A stretch of DNA of 64,000 nt from Flavobacteriales bacterium (GTDB lineage Bacteria; Bacteroidota; Bacteroidia; Flavobacteriales_F; PHOS-HE28). The stretch is from NCBI GenBank assembly GCA_019912395.1, contig JAIOIH010000026.1, forward strand, positions 84,812 through 148,811, read 5' to 3'. The notes under the pieces were generated by a model. That model did no database searches, had not been told where the DNA came from, and saw only the letters and a list, made by a program, of their open reading frames with translations. The first letter of the stretch is position 1; every line of letters begins with the position of its first letter. The position numbers and the translations under genes are program-made. Of this stretch, positions 40,093-49,614 are shown piece after piece.

Positions 40093-41508
40093 TCACTGGA
40101 CCGAACTTTGCTTGGCGATCATCAAGGCCTCCTGCACCGTGATGCGCTCACCATTGTTGTACGCGGTAACGAAGGGTCCGGGGAAGTTGTAATTGGCATC
40201 AAGGTAGGCCTGGCGTTGATCTCGGGCCGAACGATAGCGGTCGAACATGCCCGTGACGTACTTGATCCATCCATCGTTGTGCTCGATGCTGAAAGGGCCG
40301 TCATACCGGTGGCGCTGGATGAAATAGGCCTGACCCACTTCGCGATGGGCCGCAGTGATCTGCACTTTGAAGGTGATGCCGGATTCCGGTGCCGGGGTGC
40401 TGGACGCTTTCGGAGTGGTTGCTTGGGCGGTGGTGCCATTCTGCTTGGGAGCGCCCTCCTGGCTCTGCGCGTTGGTGGTGGGCGAGGTCACTGCGGGCTT
40501 GGCCGCCTCCTGTGAAGTCCCGGTCTGTTGGTTGGCCGGAGGGGTTGCTTCAGGTTGTTGGGTAGGCGGTATTTCCGCGGCCATGGCCTCGCTGTCGAGG
40601 GTGAAGCTGGTGCTGCCCACCACGGCGCGTTGTGTGAGGTCGTTCAGGAGATAGCCGAACTCACCGTTCACCGTGAACGTGCCGGAAGCACCCGTTGGCG
40701 CCAGTAGGCGATAGGATACCTTGATCTCGCTTTTCGAGGGCAGGTTCAACCAGACGAATTTCGCAATGCGGTCCTTCGTGCTGAATATGGCATCATCTTC
40801 TTCCTTCACCACCGCCGTGAATCCCTCCGGGAGGTTCTCCTGCAGTTTTCCGAACCCGCGCAGCAGGCCCTTCTGCACGGTGACTTCCACGAGCAGCTCG
40901 GTATTGCTCACCGCCGTGATGGTGCGCGTGGCGCTCACATCGCCAGGTCCCTTTTGCGAGGGGAGGTCGGGGGTGTCGGTCACTGCGACATCGGGGATCA
41001 TTCCGGTTTCCGCCGCACTGGCAAGGTCCATGGCGTTGCTCGCCGCATCGGGCGCGGGAACAGGGTTGGATGCCACGGCGGTGCCACTTCCCACGGTGAT
41101 GGTGGCCGGGGCCATGTCCGCGGTCTTGCGCTCGTTGTCCTCGATGTAGGAAAGGCGCGCGGTCACCGGGAAGGTGCCATTGGCATCGGCATCGGCGCTG
41201 AGCGTGTAGCTCACCTTGAAGGAGGATTGGGTGGGCAGCGCCATCCAAATGAACTTGGCCTTGCCGTCGGCGAAGGTGAAGGAAGCTCCCCTTGTGTCGA
41301 TGGCTGTTGCCGTGAACCCAGGGGGAAGATCGATCTGCAGTTTGGCGAATCCGGAGATCTGGGCCTTGGTCACCGTGACGGTAACGCGGACTTCCGTGCC
41401 GGGATCGATCCGTTCCGGCATGTTCTGTACGATGCTCACATCGCTGCCCAGGAGCATGTTGAACAGGAACAGGCCAACGACGTTGAACAGGGTAAACAGC
41501 TTGATCAT
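40093..41508 (-). CDS. Anchored protein with duplicated beta-domain and SPOR-like C-terminus
   Basis: A 471-residue protein not assigned to a named family. It has an N-terminal hydrophobic anchor (residues 6-20) and two related domains: 24-138 (ISGFAKLQIDLPPGFTA, AKFIWMALPTQSSFKVSYTL) and 192-304 (LRGFGKLQENLPEGFTA, AKFVWLNLPSKSEIKVSYRL). A Pro/Thr/Gln-rich linker (305-376) leads to a SPOR-like domain (377-462, ITFKVQITAAHREVG, ending NNGERITVQEAL). The duplicated domains look like immunoglobulin-type sandwiches. It probably spans the periplasm to bind glycan. It is first in a two-gene operon with the barrel/SPOR gene. Confidence 0.8.
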   Translation of the reverse strand: MIKLFTLFNVVGLFLFNMLLGSDVSIVQNMPERIDPGTEVRVTVTVTKAQISGFAKLQIDLPPGFTATAIDTRGASFTFADGKAKFIWMALPTQSSFKVSYTLSADADANGTFPVTARLSYIEDNERKTADMAPATITVGSGTAVASNPVPAPDAASNAMDLASAAETGMIPDVAVTDTPDLPSQKGPGDVSATRTITAVSNTELLVEVTVQKGLLRGFGKLQENLPEGFTAVVKEEDDAIFSTKDRIAKFVWLNLPSKSEIKVSYRLLAPTGASGTFTVNGEFGYLLNDLTQRAVVGSTSFTLDSEAMAAEIPPTQQPEATPPANQQTGTSQEAAKPAVTSPTTNAQSQEGAPKQNGTTAQATTPKASSTPAPESGITFKVQITAAHREVGQAYFIQRHRYDGPFSIEHNDGWIKYVTGMFDRYRSARDQRQAYLDANYNFPGPFVTAYNNGERITVQEALMIAKQSSVQ

Positions 41509-41548
41509 GGTGACGGGCTTCGCGTATGTATGCTTCTTGCGACGCGAG

Positions 41549-41556
41549 CAAAACTA
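41549..41556 (-). promoter_or_regulatory. -7 promoter element (TAGTTTTG) of the SPOR operon
   Basis: Minus-strand TAGTTTTG matches the Bacteroidota consensus TAnnTTTG exactly, 40 nt before the ATG at 41508. Confidence 0.55.
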
Positions 41557-41690
41557 TCCGCATGCCCATCGGCCCGTTCCCTTCCCCTTGTGCATCTTCC
41601 AACAACAGCGTGTTAACGAGCACTGTCCCCGGCACCGAAAGATCCCATGGATCTCGTGCGCACGTCGCGATGGTCAACAGGGAGAACAGT

Positions 41691-44570
41691 TCAGCCAAAG
41701 AGCTCCTTCTCGAGGAACTTGGCCGTGTGGCCCTTGCCCATCAGCGCCACTTCCTCGGGCGTGCCGCGGGCCACGATGCGTCCGCCGCCCTCACCGCCCT
41801 CGGGTCCCATATCGATCACATGGTCCACCACCTTGATGATGTCCATGTTGTGTTCGATGGTAAGCACCGTGTTGCCTTGGTTCACCAGCTTGTCCAGCAC
41901 ATGGATCAATTGGCGGGTGTCCTCGAAGTGCAAGCCCGTGGTGGGCTCGTCCAGGATGTAGAACGTACTGCCGGTGTGCCGCTTGCTGAGCTCGGTGGCG
42001 AGCTTGACGCGCTGGGCCTCGCCGCCACTGAGCGTGGTGCTTCCCTGCCCGAGGGTGATGTACCCTAAGCCCACGTCGAGCAGGGTGCTGAGCTTCATGC
42101 TGATGTTGGGGATCTCACTGAAGACCGTCATGGCTTCCTCCACGCTCAGGCCCAGTACGTCGGCAATGTTCCTTCCCTTGAAGCGCACCTCCAACGTTTC
42201 CCGATCGTAGCGTTTGCCCCGGCACGTTTCGCAGGGCACGGCCACGTCCGGCAGAAAGTTCATCGCGATCGTGCGAACGCCGGCACCCTTGCAGGTTTCG
42301 CAACGGCCGCCCGGAGTATTGAAACTGAAACGCCCGGCCTTGTACCCGCGGATCTTCGCGCTCGGCAATGCGGCGAAGAGCTGCCGCACATGGTCGAACA
42401 GACCGGTATAGGTGGCCGGATTGCTGCGTGGGGTGCGGCCGATGGGCGATTGGTCCACCTCGATCACCTTGTCCAGGTGCTTCAACCCTTCAATGCCCGC
42501 GTATGGAAGGGGTTGGGTTTGTGCGCGATGAAAGGTCTTGCTCAGGATCGGGTACAGCGTATCGTCGATCAGGGTGCTCTTGCCGCTTCCGCTCACACCG
42601 GTGATGCAGATGAAGGTGCCCAGCGGAAGCCGGAGGTCCACGTTCTTGAGGTTGTTCCCTGCGGCTCCTTTGAGGTGCAGCACATGGCCGTTCCCTTTCC
42701 GCCGCTTGGCGGGCACGGCGATGCGCTCCCTGCCCGTGAGGTATCGGGCGGTGAGCGAATCGCTCCGCATCAATTCCTGCGGTGTTCCCTGTGCCACGAT
42801 GTGGCCGCCATGGATGCCCGCACCGGGGCCGATATCGATGATGTGGTCCGCGTGTCGCATCATCTCCTTGTCGTGCTCCACCACCAGCACGCTGTTCCCG
42901 CCATCGCGCAGGTCGCGCAGGCTGTCGATCAGGCGGTGGTCGTCGCGCATGTGGAGACCGATGCTGGGTTCGTCCAGAATGTAGAGCACACCGGTGAGCT
43001 GGCTGCCGATCTGCGTGGCCAGGCGGATCCGTTGGGCTTCCCCGCCGCTGAGGGTGCGCGCACTGCGGTCCAGCGTGAGGTACTCCAATCCCACGTCCAA
43101 CAGGAACTTGCTTCGCGAGGCGATCTCCTTCACCACTTCATGGGCGATCACGGCCTGGCGTGCATTGAGCATCCCCGGCAACGCGAGCATGTGGTCGTGC
43201 AGCTCGTTGATCGGCAGGTGCGCAAGTTGCGCGATATCCTTGTCTGCGATGCGGAACCAGCGTGCCGTTTTCTTCAACCGCGTTCCCTCGCACAGCGGGC
43301 ATTCCACCATCCGGGTGAATTGCGCGGCCCACTTCCGCGCGCTCTGCGGCCCGTCCTGGGCTTGCTCCAGAATGAACGGAATGATCCCATCGAAGCGCAC
43401 GGTACGGTCGCTCAGCCCGGCCTTGCTCACGATGCGCAACGGCTCGTCAAGGCCATTGAGGATGCCCGTGAGCACCTCGTCCTCCATCTCCTCGAAAGCG
43501 GTGTTCGCATCGTGGCCGAAGTGCTCCAGCACCGCCTCCACCTGCCGGAAAATGCCCATGGGCTTGAAGTTGCCCAACACGGGTATGGCACCGCGCTTCA
43601 AGCTCTTCGAGCGGTCGGGCACGATCTTTTCCGGTGCTGCTTCAGTAACCTGGCCCAAGCCCCCGCAACGCGGGCACGCACCGTAGGGGCTGTTGAAGCT
43701 GAAGAGGTTCGGTTCGGGTTCCTCGTAGGCGATACCGCTCACGGGGTCCATCAGGTGGCGGCTGAGGTAGCGCGGGGCATCGGGCTGGTCCACGTTCAGC
43801 GCGATCATGTTGCCCTTGCCGTATTTCAACGCCATGGCGCTGCTTTCACGCAGGCGCTTGGCCTGTGAAGCGCTCACCTTCATCCGGTCCACCACCAGCT
43901 CGATGTCATGGATCTTGTACCGGTCCAAGCGAGGCCGACCGGTGATGTCGATCACCTTGCCATCCACCCGCGCACGCAGGAAGCCTTGCCGGATCAATTG
44001 CTCGAAGAGGTCGCGGTAATGGCCCTTGCGCCCGCGCACCAGCGGCGCGAGGATCAGCAGGTCCTGTCCGTCATGTTCGTTCAATAGCAGCTCGGTGATC
44101 TGCTTGTCCGTATAGCGCACCATGCGCTCCCCGGTCACGTGGCTGTAGGCTTCGCCCACGCGGGCATAGAGCAGGCGCAGCAGGTCGTAGATCTCCGTGA
44201 TGGTGCCCACGGTGCTGCGCGGGTTCCGGCTGATGGTCTTTTGCTCAATGGCGATCACCGGGCTCAGTCCGGTGATCAGGTCCACGTCCGGACGCTCGAT
44301 GCCGCCAAGGAATTGCCGTGCGTATGCGTTGAAGGTTTCGATATAGCGGCGTTGCCCCTCGGCATGTATGGTATCGAACGCCAGCGAGCTCTTCCCACTT
44401 CCGCTCAGGCCGGTTACCACCACCAACTGATCGCGGGGGATCCGCACATCGATGTTCTTCAGGTTGTGTACGCGGGCACCGAACACCTCGATGTATTCCG
44501 CCTCCGGCGGTAGCTGTTCCGTTGGGGTGTCGGCCTCCGCTTCCTGAAGGATCTTCTCCTTATTATTCAT
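41691..44570 (-). CDS. uvrA: Excinuclease ABC subunit A
   Basis: A 959-residue UvrA, the damage-recognition ATPase of nucleotide excision repair. Walker A motifs are GLSGSGKSSLAFDTI (near residue 55) and GVSGSGKSTLIDDTL (near 660); ABC signatures are TLSGGEAQRIRLA and TLSGGEAQRVKLA. Zinc-binding cysteines appear in CPRCGGLGQ and CPLCEG and in the C-terminal pair CETCKGAG and CETCRGKRY. Length is normal. The start ATG overlaps the end of the lytic transglycosylase gene by 8 nt, placing uvrA last in the exopolysaccharide transcription unit, which is unusual company. Confidence 0.97.
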   Translation of the reverse strand: MNNKEKILQEAEADTPTEQLPPEAEYIEVFGARVHNLKNIDVRIPRDQLVVVTGLSGSGKSSLAFDTIHAEGQRRYIETFNAYARQFLGGIERPDVDLITGLSPVIAIEQKTISRNPRSTVGTITEIYDLLRLLYARVGEAYSHVTGERMVRYTDKQITELLLNEHDGQDLLILAPLVRGRKGHYRDLFEQLIRQGFLRARVDGKVIDITGRPRLDRYKIHDIELVVDRMKVSASQAKRLRESSAMALKYGKGNMIALNVDQPDAPRYLSRHLMDPVSGIAYEEPEPNLFSFNSPYGACPRCGGLGQVTEAAPEKIVPDRSKSLKRGAIPVLGNFKPMGIFRQVEAVLEHFGHDANTAFEEMEDEVLTGILNGLDEPLRIVSKAGLSDRTVRFDGIIPFILEQAQDGPQSARKWAAQFTRMVECPLCEGTRLKKTARWFRIADKDIAQLAHLPINELHDHMLALPGMLNARQAVIAHEVVKEIASRSKFLLDVGLEYLTLDRSARTLSGGEAQRIRLATQIGSQLTGVLYILDEPSIGLHMRDDHRLIDSLRDLRDGGNSVLVVEHDKEMMRHADHIIDIGPGAGIHGGHIVAQGTPQELMRSDSLTARYLTGRERIAVPAKRRKGNGHVLHLKGAAGNNLKNVDLRLPLGTFICITGVSGSGKSTLIDDTLYPILSKTFHRAQTQPLPYAGIEGLKHLDKVIEVDQSPIGRTPRSNPATYTGLFDHVRQLFAALPSAKIRGYKAGRFSFNTPGGRCETCKGAGVRTIAMNFLPDVAVPCETCRGKRYDRETLEVRFKGRNIADVLGLSVEEAMTVFSEIPNISMKLSTLLDVGLGYITLGQGSTTLSGGEAQRVKLATELSKRHTGSTFYILDEPTTGLHFEDTRQLIHVLDKLVNQGNTVLTIEHNMDIIKVVDHVIDMGPEGGEGGGRIVARGTPEEVALMGKGHTAKFLEKELFG

Positions 44571-45525
44571 CGTCCGCGCTGGCCTTGTCGAAGTCCTTGT
44601 CCGGCAACAGCACCGTGTAGGTTTTGCCTTGGTGATCGGACAAGGTGTTGTCCCGAAGCCACGGGTTCAACAATTTCAAGGTCTTATAGTTCGTGCCATT
44701 GGCATTGGCGAATGCGTTCAGGTCGGCCACCGGAGGCACCAGCTTGGCGGCATGGGTGCGATAGGGTGGGTACAGGTCCTTCTTGCGCAGGTGGAAGCCG
44801 TACCGTTCCGGATCGTTGAAGATCGCCTTCATGGCCAGGATCCGGAATATGTACCGCGAGGTCTCTTCCGGCAGAAGGAGGTCGAAGTAGTTGTTCTCGT
44901 TCTGGCGCCCGAGCTGGCGCTGCATGTTTCCTTCTCCCAGATTATAGCTGGCTGCGGCCATCGCCCATGATCCATAACGGGCATGAGCTTCCTTTAGGAA
45001 GGCACAAGCGGCTTCGGTACTGCGCTCCACATTGTAGCGCTCGTCCACTTCACTGTTCACCTCCAACCCGTGGGCCATGGCGGTGGGTTGCATGAACTGC
45101 CAAAAGCCCACTGCCCCCGCCGGGCTCACTGCATTGGTGAGGCCGCTTTCCACCAAAGGGATGTACTTCAAGTCCTCCGGGACACCTTCCCGCTCCAGGA
45201 TCTCCGTGATCAAGGGGAACCAGCGGTTGGCGCGCTTTTGTGCCAGGAGCGAACTGCTCTGCCAGTAGGTGTTCACCAGCAGTTCGCGGTCCAGCCGTTC
45301 CCGGACGTCCAGCAATTCCAGTGGGACCGGCTCCCCGCAAAAGTCAAGATGCGTGGGCAGGTTCAGGCTGAAAATATTGTAGCTCTCGTTGAAGCGCCGC
45401 TGATGTTCCAGGTCCGTGCCTTCACCGTTGGTGCTGAAGGTGAGGAGCTGCAGGACGAGCGCGCCGCCACCGATGAGCAGCAGCATCAGCAATGACTTGC
45501 CAATGATGGAGGGAGAATTGCGCAT
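44563..45525 (-). CDS. Membrane-anchored lytic transglycosylase
   Basis: A 320-residue SLT (family 1-like) lytic transglycosylase. It cleaves the MurNAc-GlcNAc bond of peptidoglycan. An N-terminal anchor (about 9-28, LLMLLLIGGGALVLQLL) is followed by the catalytic domain with the Glu of IPLVESGL, GAVGFWQFMQPTA (GLxQIMP variant) and ASYNLGEGNM. A short LysM-like end (YKTLKLLNPWL) may bind glycan. The ATG at 45525 is chosen. It lies 5 nt after the WecA-like gene and overlaps uvrA. Within an EPS operon it may open the wall for export machinery; inference. Confidence 0.93.
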   Translation of the reverse strand: MRNSPSIIGKSLLMLLLIGGGALVLQLLTFSTNGEGTDLEHQRRFNESYNIFSLNLPTHLDFCGEPVPLELLDVRERLDRELLVNTYWQSSSLLAQKRANRWFPLITEILEREGVPEDLKYIPLVESGLTNAVSPAGAVGFWQFMQPTAMAHGLEVNSEVDERYNVERSTEAACAFLKEAHARYGSWAMAAASYNLGEGNMQRQLGRQNENNYFDLLLPEETSRYIFRILAMKAIFNDPERYGFHLRKKDLYPPYRTHAAKLVPPVADLNAFANANGTNYKTLKLLNPWLRDNTLSDHQGKTYTVLLPDKDFDKASADDE

Positions 45526-45530
45526 GGAGA

Positions 45531-46613
45531 CTACAAAGGTCGGTCGATCCCCGGCCTTTTGGTCGATCCGAAAAGGAAAAGAAACACCAGTGCCGCATAG
45601 CCGAGGTAGAGCAGGGTATGCAGCAGGTGCCATTCGGGAATGAAGCGGAGCGCGATGTAGCTAAGAAAGCCCGACATCAGTCCCACACCCCCGAACCCCA
45701 TGGCCACCTGGGAATCGGTAAGGCCGATGTAGCTGAGGAAATGGGTGGTGTGGTCCTTGCCACCGACGAACGGGGATCGGCCACGAAGCATCCGGTTGAT
45801 CGTTACGGTGGTGGTATCGGCCAGGGGCAGGATGAACACGACAATGGAAACGGAGATCTGGCGCCACGGCTCAACAACACCGTCCAGCGATTGGCCATTC
45901 CAGAAATAACGGATTCCCATGTAGGCGAGAAGCACGCCCAGGAATTGGCTTCCGGTGTCGCCCATGTACATCCGCGAAGGGTGCCAATTGAAGAACAGGA
46001 ATCCGCCCAGTGCGCCGCACACCGCGATGATCAGGATGGTGTTGATGTCCGATGCGGCGTTCGTGAGCAGCTGCACCGCCAGGGCGGCGATGAAGATGGC
46101 CAGGGACACCACCGTGGTGATCGCGTCCATGTTGTCCAGCATGTTGATCGCGTTCATCATGCCCACCACCCAGAGGATCGTGAGGGAATTGTCCACCCAA
46201 GGGACATTGAAGAGGTGAATGCTTGTCCCGGTGGCCAGGAGCAGCGCCCCGCAGAGCACTTGGGTCACGAATTTCAGGAGTGGACGCGTGTTGTAGGCAT
46301 CATCCGCCAGGCCCATGAGAAAGCCCAGTCCCGTGGCCGCCAGCAGCCCGATGAGCTCCGGTTGAAAGGGGTCGGTGCTATTGGGGAACAGTACGCCATA
46401 TGCGGCGAAGGCAAAGAGAAAGACGATGAAAAAGCCGATCCCTCCGAAGGCAGGCTTGGAGGAGGCATTCCAGCGCACCATCGTCGGGGCGTTCTCACGA
46501 ATGCCGAAGGTGCGGAAGAACCGCATGAAGACCGAATTGACCAGGAGGGTGAACACCAAGGCCAGGAAGAACAGGCCGGCGAGCAGGAAGAACAGTTGGT
46601 TCGCGGAGTACAT
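45531..46613 (-). CDS. WecA/MraY-family undecaprenyl-phosphate sugar-1-phosphate transferase
   Basis: A 360-residue polytopic enzyme with about ten TM helices. It probably starts repeat-unit assembly by moving a HexNAc-1-phosphate from UDP-sugar to undecaprenyl phosphate. Family motifs are MGLADDAYNTRPLLKF (Mg-binding DDxxx...K), NMLDNMDAITT (NxxDxxD) and GGKDHTTHFLSYIGL (HxxH-type loop). The sugar cannot be deduced. It lies 3 nt after rfbC and 5 nt before the lytic transglycosylase. Confidence 0.93.
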   Translation of the reverse strand: MYSANQLFFLLAGLFFLALVFTLLVNSVFMRFFRTFGIRENAPTMVRWNASSKPAFGGIGFFIVFLFAFAAYGVLFPNSTDPFQPELIGLLAATGLGFLMGLADDAYNTRPLLKFVTQVLCGALLLATGTSIHLFNVPWVDNSLTILWVVGMMNAINMLDNMDAITTVVSLAIFIAALAVQLLTNAASDINTILIIAVCGALGGFLFFNWHPSRMYMGDTGSQFLGVLLAYMGIRYFWNGQSLDGVVEPWRQISVSIVVFILPLADTTTVTINRMLRGRSPFVGGKDHTTHFLSYIGLTDSQVAMGFGGVGLMSGFLSYIALRFIPEWHLLHTLLYLGYAALVFLFLFGSTKRPGIDRPL

Positions 46614-46616
46614 GGG

Positions 46617-47165
46617 CTACTTCTCCCAGAGCCGATCGGCGAACCGCGATCCAGCCAGGTCCTTATCACTGATCACCGGGTCCTTGATCCCCCAGTCGAT
46701 CTTCAGGTCGGGATCGTTCCAGAGAATGGTACGCTCCGCTTGGGGCGCATAATAGGCCGAGCATTTGTAGGAGAACACGGTATTGTCCTCCAAGGCCAGA
46801 AATCCATGGGCCATGCCCTCAGGTACGTACAGCATTTCGTGGTCCACCGCGTCCAGCCGGGCACCGAAGTGCTCGCCGAACGTCCGGCTGTCGGGGCGCA
46901 AGTCCACGCAGATGTCCAGGACCGCACCGGCGGAAACCCGTACCAGCTTGGCTTGTGCATGCGGGGGCGCTTGCAGGTGCAGCCCGCGCAGCACTCCCGC
47001 GTGCGAGCGACTTTCATTGTCCTGCACGAAGGTTGCGGTGATGCCGGCGGTGGCTGCGAATGCCGATATGTTGAATGTTTCCAGAAAATGTCCCCGTGGA
47101 TCGGCGAACACCCGGGGGCGCAACCGCAACAGACCGTCGATGGGCGTTCGAATGACCTCGATCAT
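46617..47165 (-). CDS. rfbC: dTDP-4-dehydrorhamnose 3,5-epimerase
   Basis: A 182-residue RmlC-type epimerase of the dTDP-L-rhamnose pathway. Seen are VQDNESRSHAGVLRGLHLQ (catalytic His in RGLHxQ), LRPDSRTFG and VPEGMAHGFLALED with its Tyr/His pair. Length is as usual. rfbA, rfbB and rfbD are absent from the window, so the rest of the pathway must be elsewhere, or the enzyme makes a different dTDP-sugar. The ATG at 47165 overlaps the end of the Wzc-like gene by 4 nt. Confidence 0.94.
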   Translation of the reverse strand: MIEVIRTPIDGLLRLRPRVFADPRGHFLETFNISAFAATAGITATFVQDNESRSHAGVLRGLHLQAPPHAQAKLVRVSAGAVLDICVDLRPDSRTFGEHFGARLDAVDHEMLYVPEGMAHGFLALEDNTVFSYKCSAYYAPQAERTILWNDPDLKIDWGIKDPVISDKDLAGSRFADRLWEK

Positions 47166-49606
47166 GGACGATTGAAGAGCTTGGTGAACCAATTGCCTTG
47201 AAGGGCCTTGGCACGGTCCTCGTAATATCCGTAACCGTAGCCATACCCATACCCATAGCCGTAACCGTACGAATAGCCGTACTTGTTGCGGTCCACGTCC
47301 ACCCCGTTCAGCACTGCGCTAAGCCTGGTGATATGGTTCTCGTTCATAAGGCGGTCCACGTTTTGCACGAAGGCCTTCTTCGAATAGTCCGCCCGGAAAA
47401 TATAGATCGGAATGTTCGCTTCCTGGATAATGGAGATGCCATCGGTGACCAGGCCCACCGGCGGTGTATCGATCAGTACCACATCATATTCCTGCTTGAG
47501 TTCCTCCTGGATGCGGTTCATGTTGCTGCTGATGATCAACTCGCTGGGGTTCGGAGGAATGGGGCCTGCAGTGATGAAATCCAGCCCGGGCAGGCTGCTG
47601 CGCTGTATACAGCTCTTCACATCGTCCTTGCCGATGAGCAAGGTGCTCATGCCGCGTTTATTCTCCACGCCAAAGCCCAAATGGATCTTCGGTTTGCGCA
47701 TGTCCAGGTCCAGGATCACCACACGCTTGTCGCTGAAGCTGATGATGCCGCCCAGATTGATGGCCACGAAGGTCTTGCCCTCGCCGGAGATCGTGCTGGT
47801 CACCGCGATCACTTTCGGCCCTGGCGTGTTGTCCACGAACTGAAGGTTGGTGCGCACGCTGCGGAAACTTTCCGCGATCAGGGATTTCGGGTTCTTATCC
47901 ACCAGCAACTGGCTCACCGGGATTTCCTTCTTGTACTTGGGCACCATGCCCAATATTCCCACCGAGGCATTGCTCGCCTTGGCAATGTCGTTCAGCGAGG
48001 TGATGTTGTTGTGCAGGATATAGCGCACCATCACGATGAGCACCCCGAGGATCAGGCCCGTGAGGATGTAGGAGAGCATCACCATGCTCCTGTTGGGTGA
48101 GACCGGCTGGGTGGGCAGCGTGGCGGATTCCAGCACGCGGTTTTCCGGAACAAAGCCGGCCTTGCTGATCCGGTATTCAATGTCCTTTTCCAAGAGTTGG
48201 GTATAGTACTTCTCGTTGATATTGAACAACCGTGCGATGCGCGCATAGGCCAGTTCCTTCTCCGGCAGCTGGCTGAATCGCTGCTCATACTCCGTCAGTC
48301 GGGCATGGTAGTCCGTCATGCGCGAGGCGATCCTTTCACGCATGGTGGCGATGCTTTCCATGATCAGGTTCTGCTGCAGCTCGATCTGCCGGTCCTTCAT
48401 CCTCAAGTTCTCGTTCTCCCCGGTCACCTCAAAGGCCATCTCCTCCCGCTCCTTGAGCAGCTTTCCAAGAACGCCGATCGACTCCTCCAGGGAACCCGCG
48501 AGGTCGGTTCCGGCCAACAGGGGCATGAGCTGGTACACGTCCATATGACCCTCGTCGCGCCTGGCTGCATGCTCGATCTCCTTGAGCAGGTTGTCCTCCA
48601 TCCGCAGCTTCAGCATCTCGTCCTCATATTCGTCGGAACGCTTCAACAGCAGCGGTGTGAGCTGGTCCATGTTCGCCACCCGGTTGTCGCGCTTGAAGAC
48701 GCCAAGCTGCAGCTCACTGTCCCGCAGTTCCGCGAACACCGTATCCTTCTGGTTTTCGATGAAGCGCAGGATGCTCTCGGCACTTTCCGACTTCCGCTGA
48801 AGATCATAGGTGATGTAGGCGTCCGCCATGGCTTGGCAGAGGTCGCGGGCCAGCATCGCATTGTGGTCCTTGTACGCGATGAGTATCGTCTTCGCATTGG
48901 GGTCCGCGATGGACACCGCTATCTGGCTGGCGAATTCACTGGTCAAGGATCGGGTGTCGTTGAGCGTGAAATAATAGGTGCCCCGATCCTGGTCGGAGAG
49001 CCATTGGCGACGACCGGTAAATTCCAGCATCGCGTTGAAATGCGGTGTGGAGAAGAGCTGGCCGGGTGTCACCTGGAAGGTGAAGGCATTCGGGCCGATG
49101 ACATAGGATAACTGCACGTTCCCGTTCTCGAGCCTGCTTATGCTGATGGGGCGGCCACGCACGGACGCATCGGTCACCTCCAGTTGCCCGATCCTGTAAA
49201 ATGATTGCCTGTAGTGCTCCTCGGTAAGGATCTGCCCGCGGAAGAAATAGCGCACCTCCAGCGGGAGCAGCGCTACCGCCTTGGCAATGAAGAACTTGGA
49301 GCGGAGCATCTGTACGTCCGCCTGCAGGTTGTTGTCCTCGATCAGGTTGTTCACCTTCAGGACGGATTGCGCATTGTTGCTCTGACCCAATTGCAGGACC
49401 ACGCTGCTGGCATAGGTGGGAGCGGTATAGCGGAGGTACAGGTAAGCCGCACCGAATGCCAGCAGCAGGCACATGGTGATCCAGATCAGGGTCCGCTTTA
49501 CGATGTAGACGAACAGGCCGAGATCGAACTCATTGCTGAAGTTGGTGATGCGATCACGGTAGCTGTCCAGTTGGGCAGCTTGATTGCTCACATCATCGTT
49601 CAACAT
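47162..49606 (-). CDS. Polysaccharide co-polymerase / BY-kinase (Wzc-like)
   Basis: An 814-residue inner-membrane protein. TM1 lies at about 28-50 and TM2 at about 505-525, enclosing a Wzz-type periplasmic coiled-coil region. The cytoplasmic BY-kinase domain follows with Walker A STISGEGKTFVAINLG, Walker A' VVILDLDMRKP and Walker B DVVLIDTPP. The C-terminal tail (about 776-795) alternates Tyr-Gly with at least nine tyrosines, the autophosphorylation cluster of this family but with an unusually regular repeat. It sets chain length and drives export with the Wza-like protein 8 nt upstream. Confidence 0.95.
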   Translation of the reverse strand: MLNDDVSNQAAQLDSYRDRITNFSNEFDLGLFVYIVKRTLIWITMCLLLAFGAAYLYLRYTAPTYASSVVLQLGQSNNAQSVLKVNNLIEDNNLQADVQMLRSKFFIAKAVALLPLEVRYFFRGQILTEEHYRQSFYRIGQLEVTDASVRGRPISISRLENGNVQLSYVIGPNAFTFQVTPGQLFSTPHFNAMLEFTGRRQWLSDQDRGTYYFTLNDTRSLTSEFASQIAVSIADPNAKTILIAYKDHNAMLARDLCQAMADAYITYDLQRKSESAESILRFIENQKDTVFAELRDSELQLGVFKRDNRVANMDQLTPLLLKRSDEYEDEMLKLRMEDNLLKEIEHAARRDEGHMDVYQLMPLLAGTDLAGSLEESIGVLGKLLKEREEMAFEVTGENENLRMKDRQIELQQNLIMESIATMRERIASRMTDYHARLTEYEQRFSQLPEKELAYARIARLFNINEKYYTQLLEKDIEYRISKAGFVPENRVLESATLPTQPVSPNRSMVMLSYILTGLILGVLIVMVRYILHNNITSLNDIAKASNASVGILGMVPKYKKEIPVSQLLVDKNPKSLIAESFRSVRTNLQFVDNTPGPKVIAVTSTISGEGKTFVAINLGGIISFSDKRVVILDLDMRKPKIHLGFGVENKRGMSTLLIGKDDVKSCIQRSSLPGLDFITAGPIPPNPSELIISSNMNRIQEELKQEYDVVLIDTPPVGLVTDGISIIQEANIPIYIFRADYSKKAFVQNVDRLMNENHITRLSAVLNGVDVDRNKYGYSYGYGYGYGYGYGYGYYEDRAKALQGNWFTKLFNRP

Positions 49607-49614
49607 GCCCGGGC

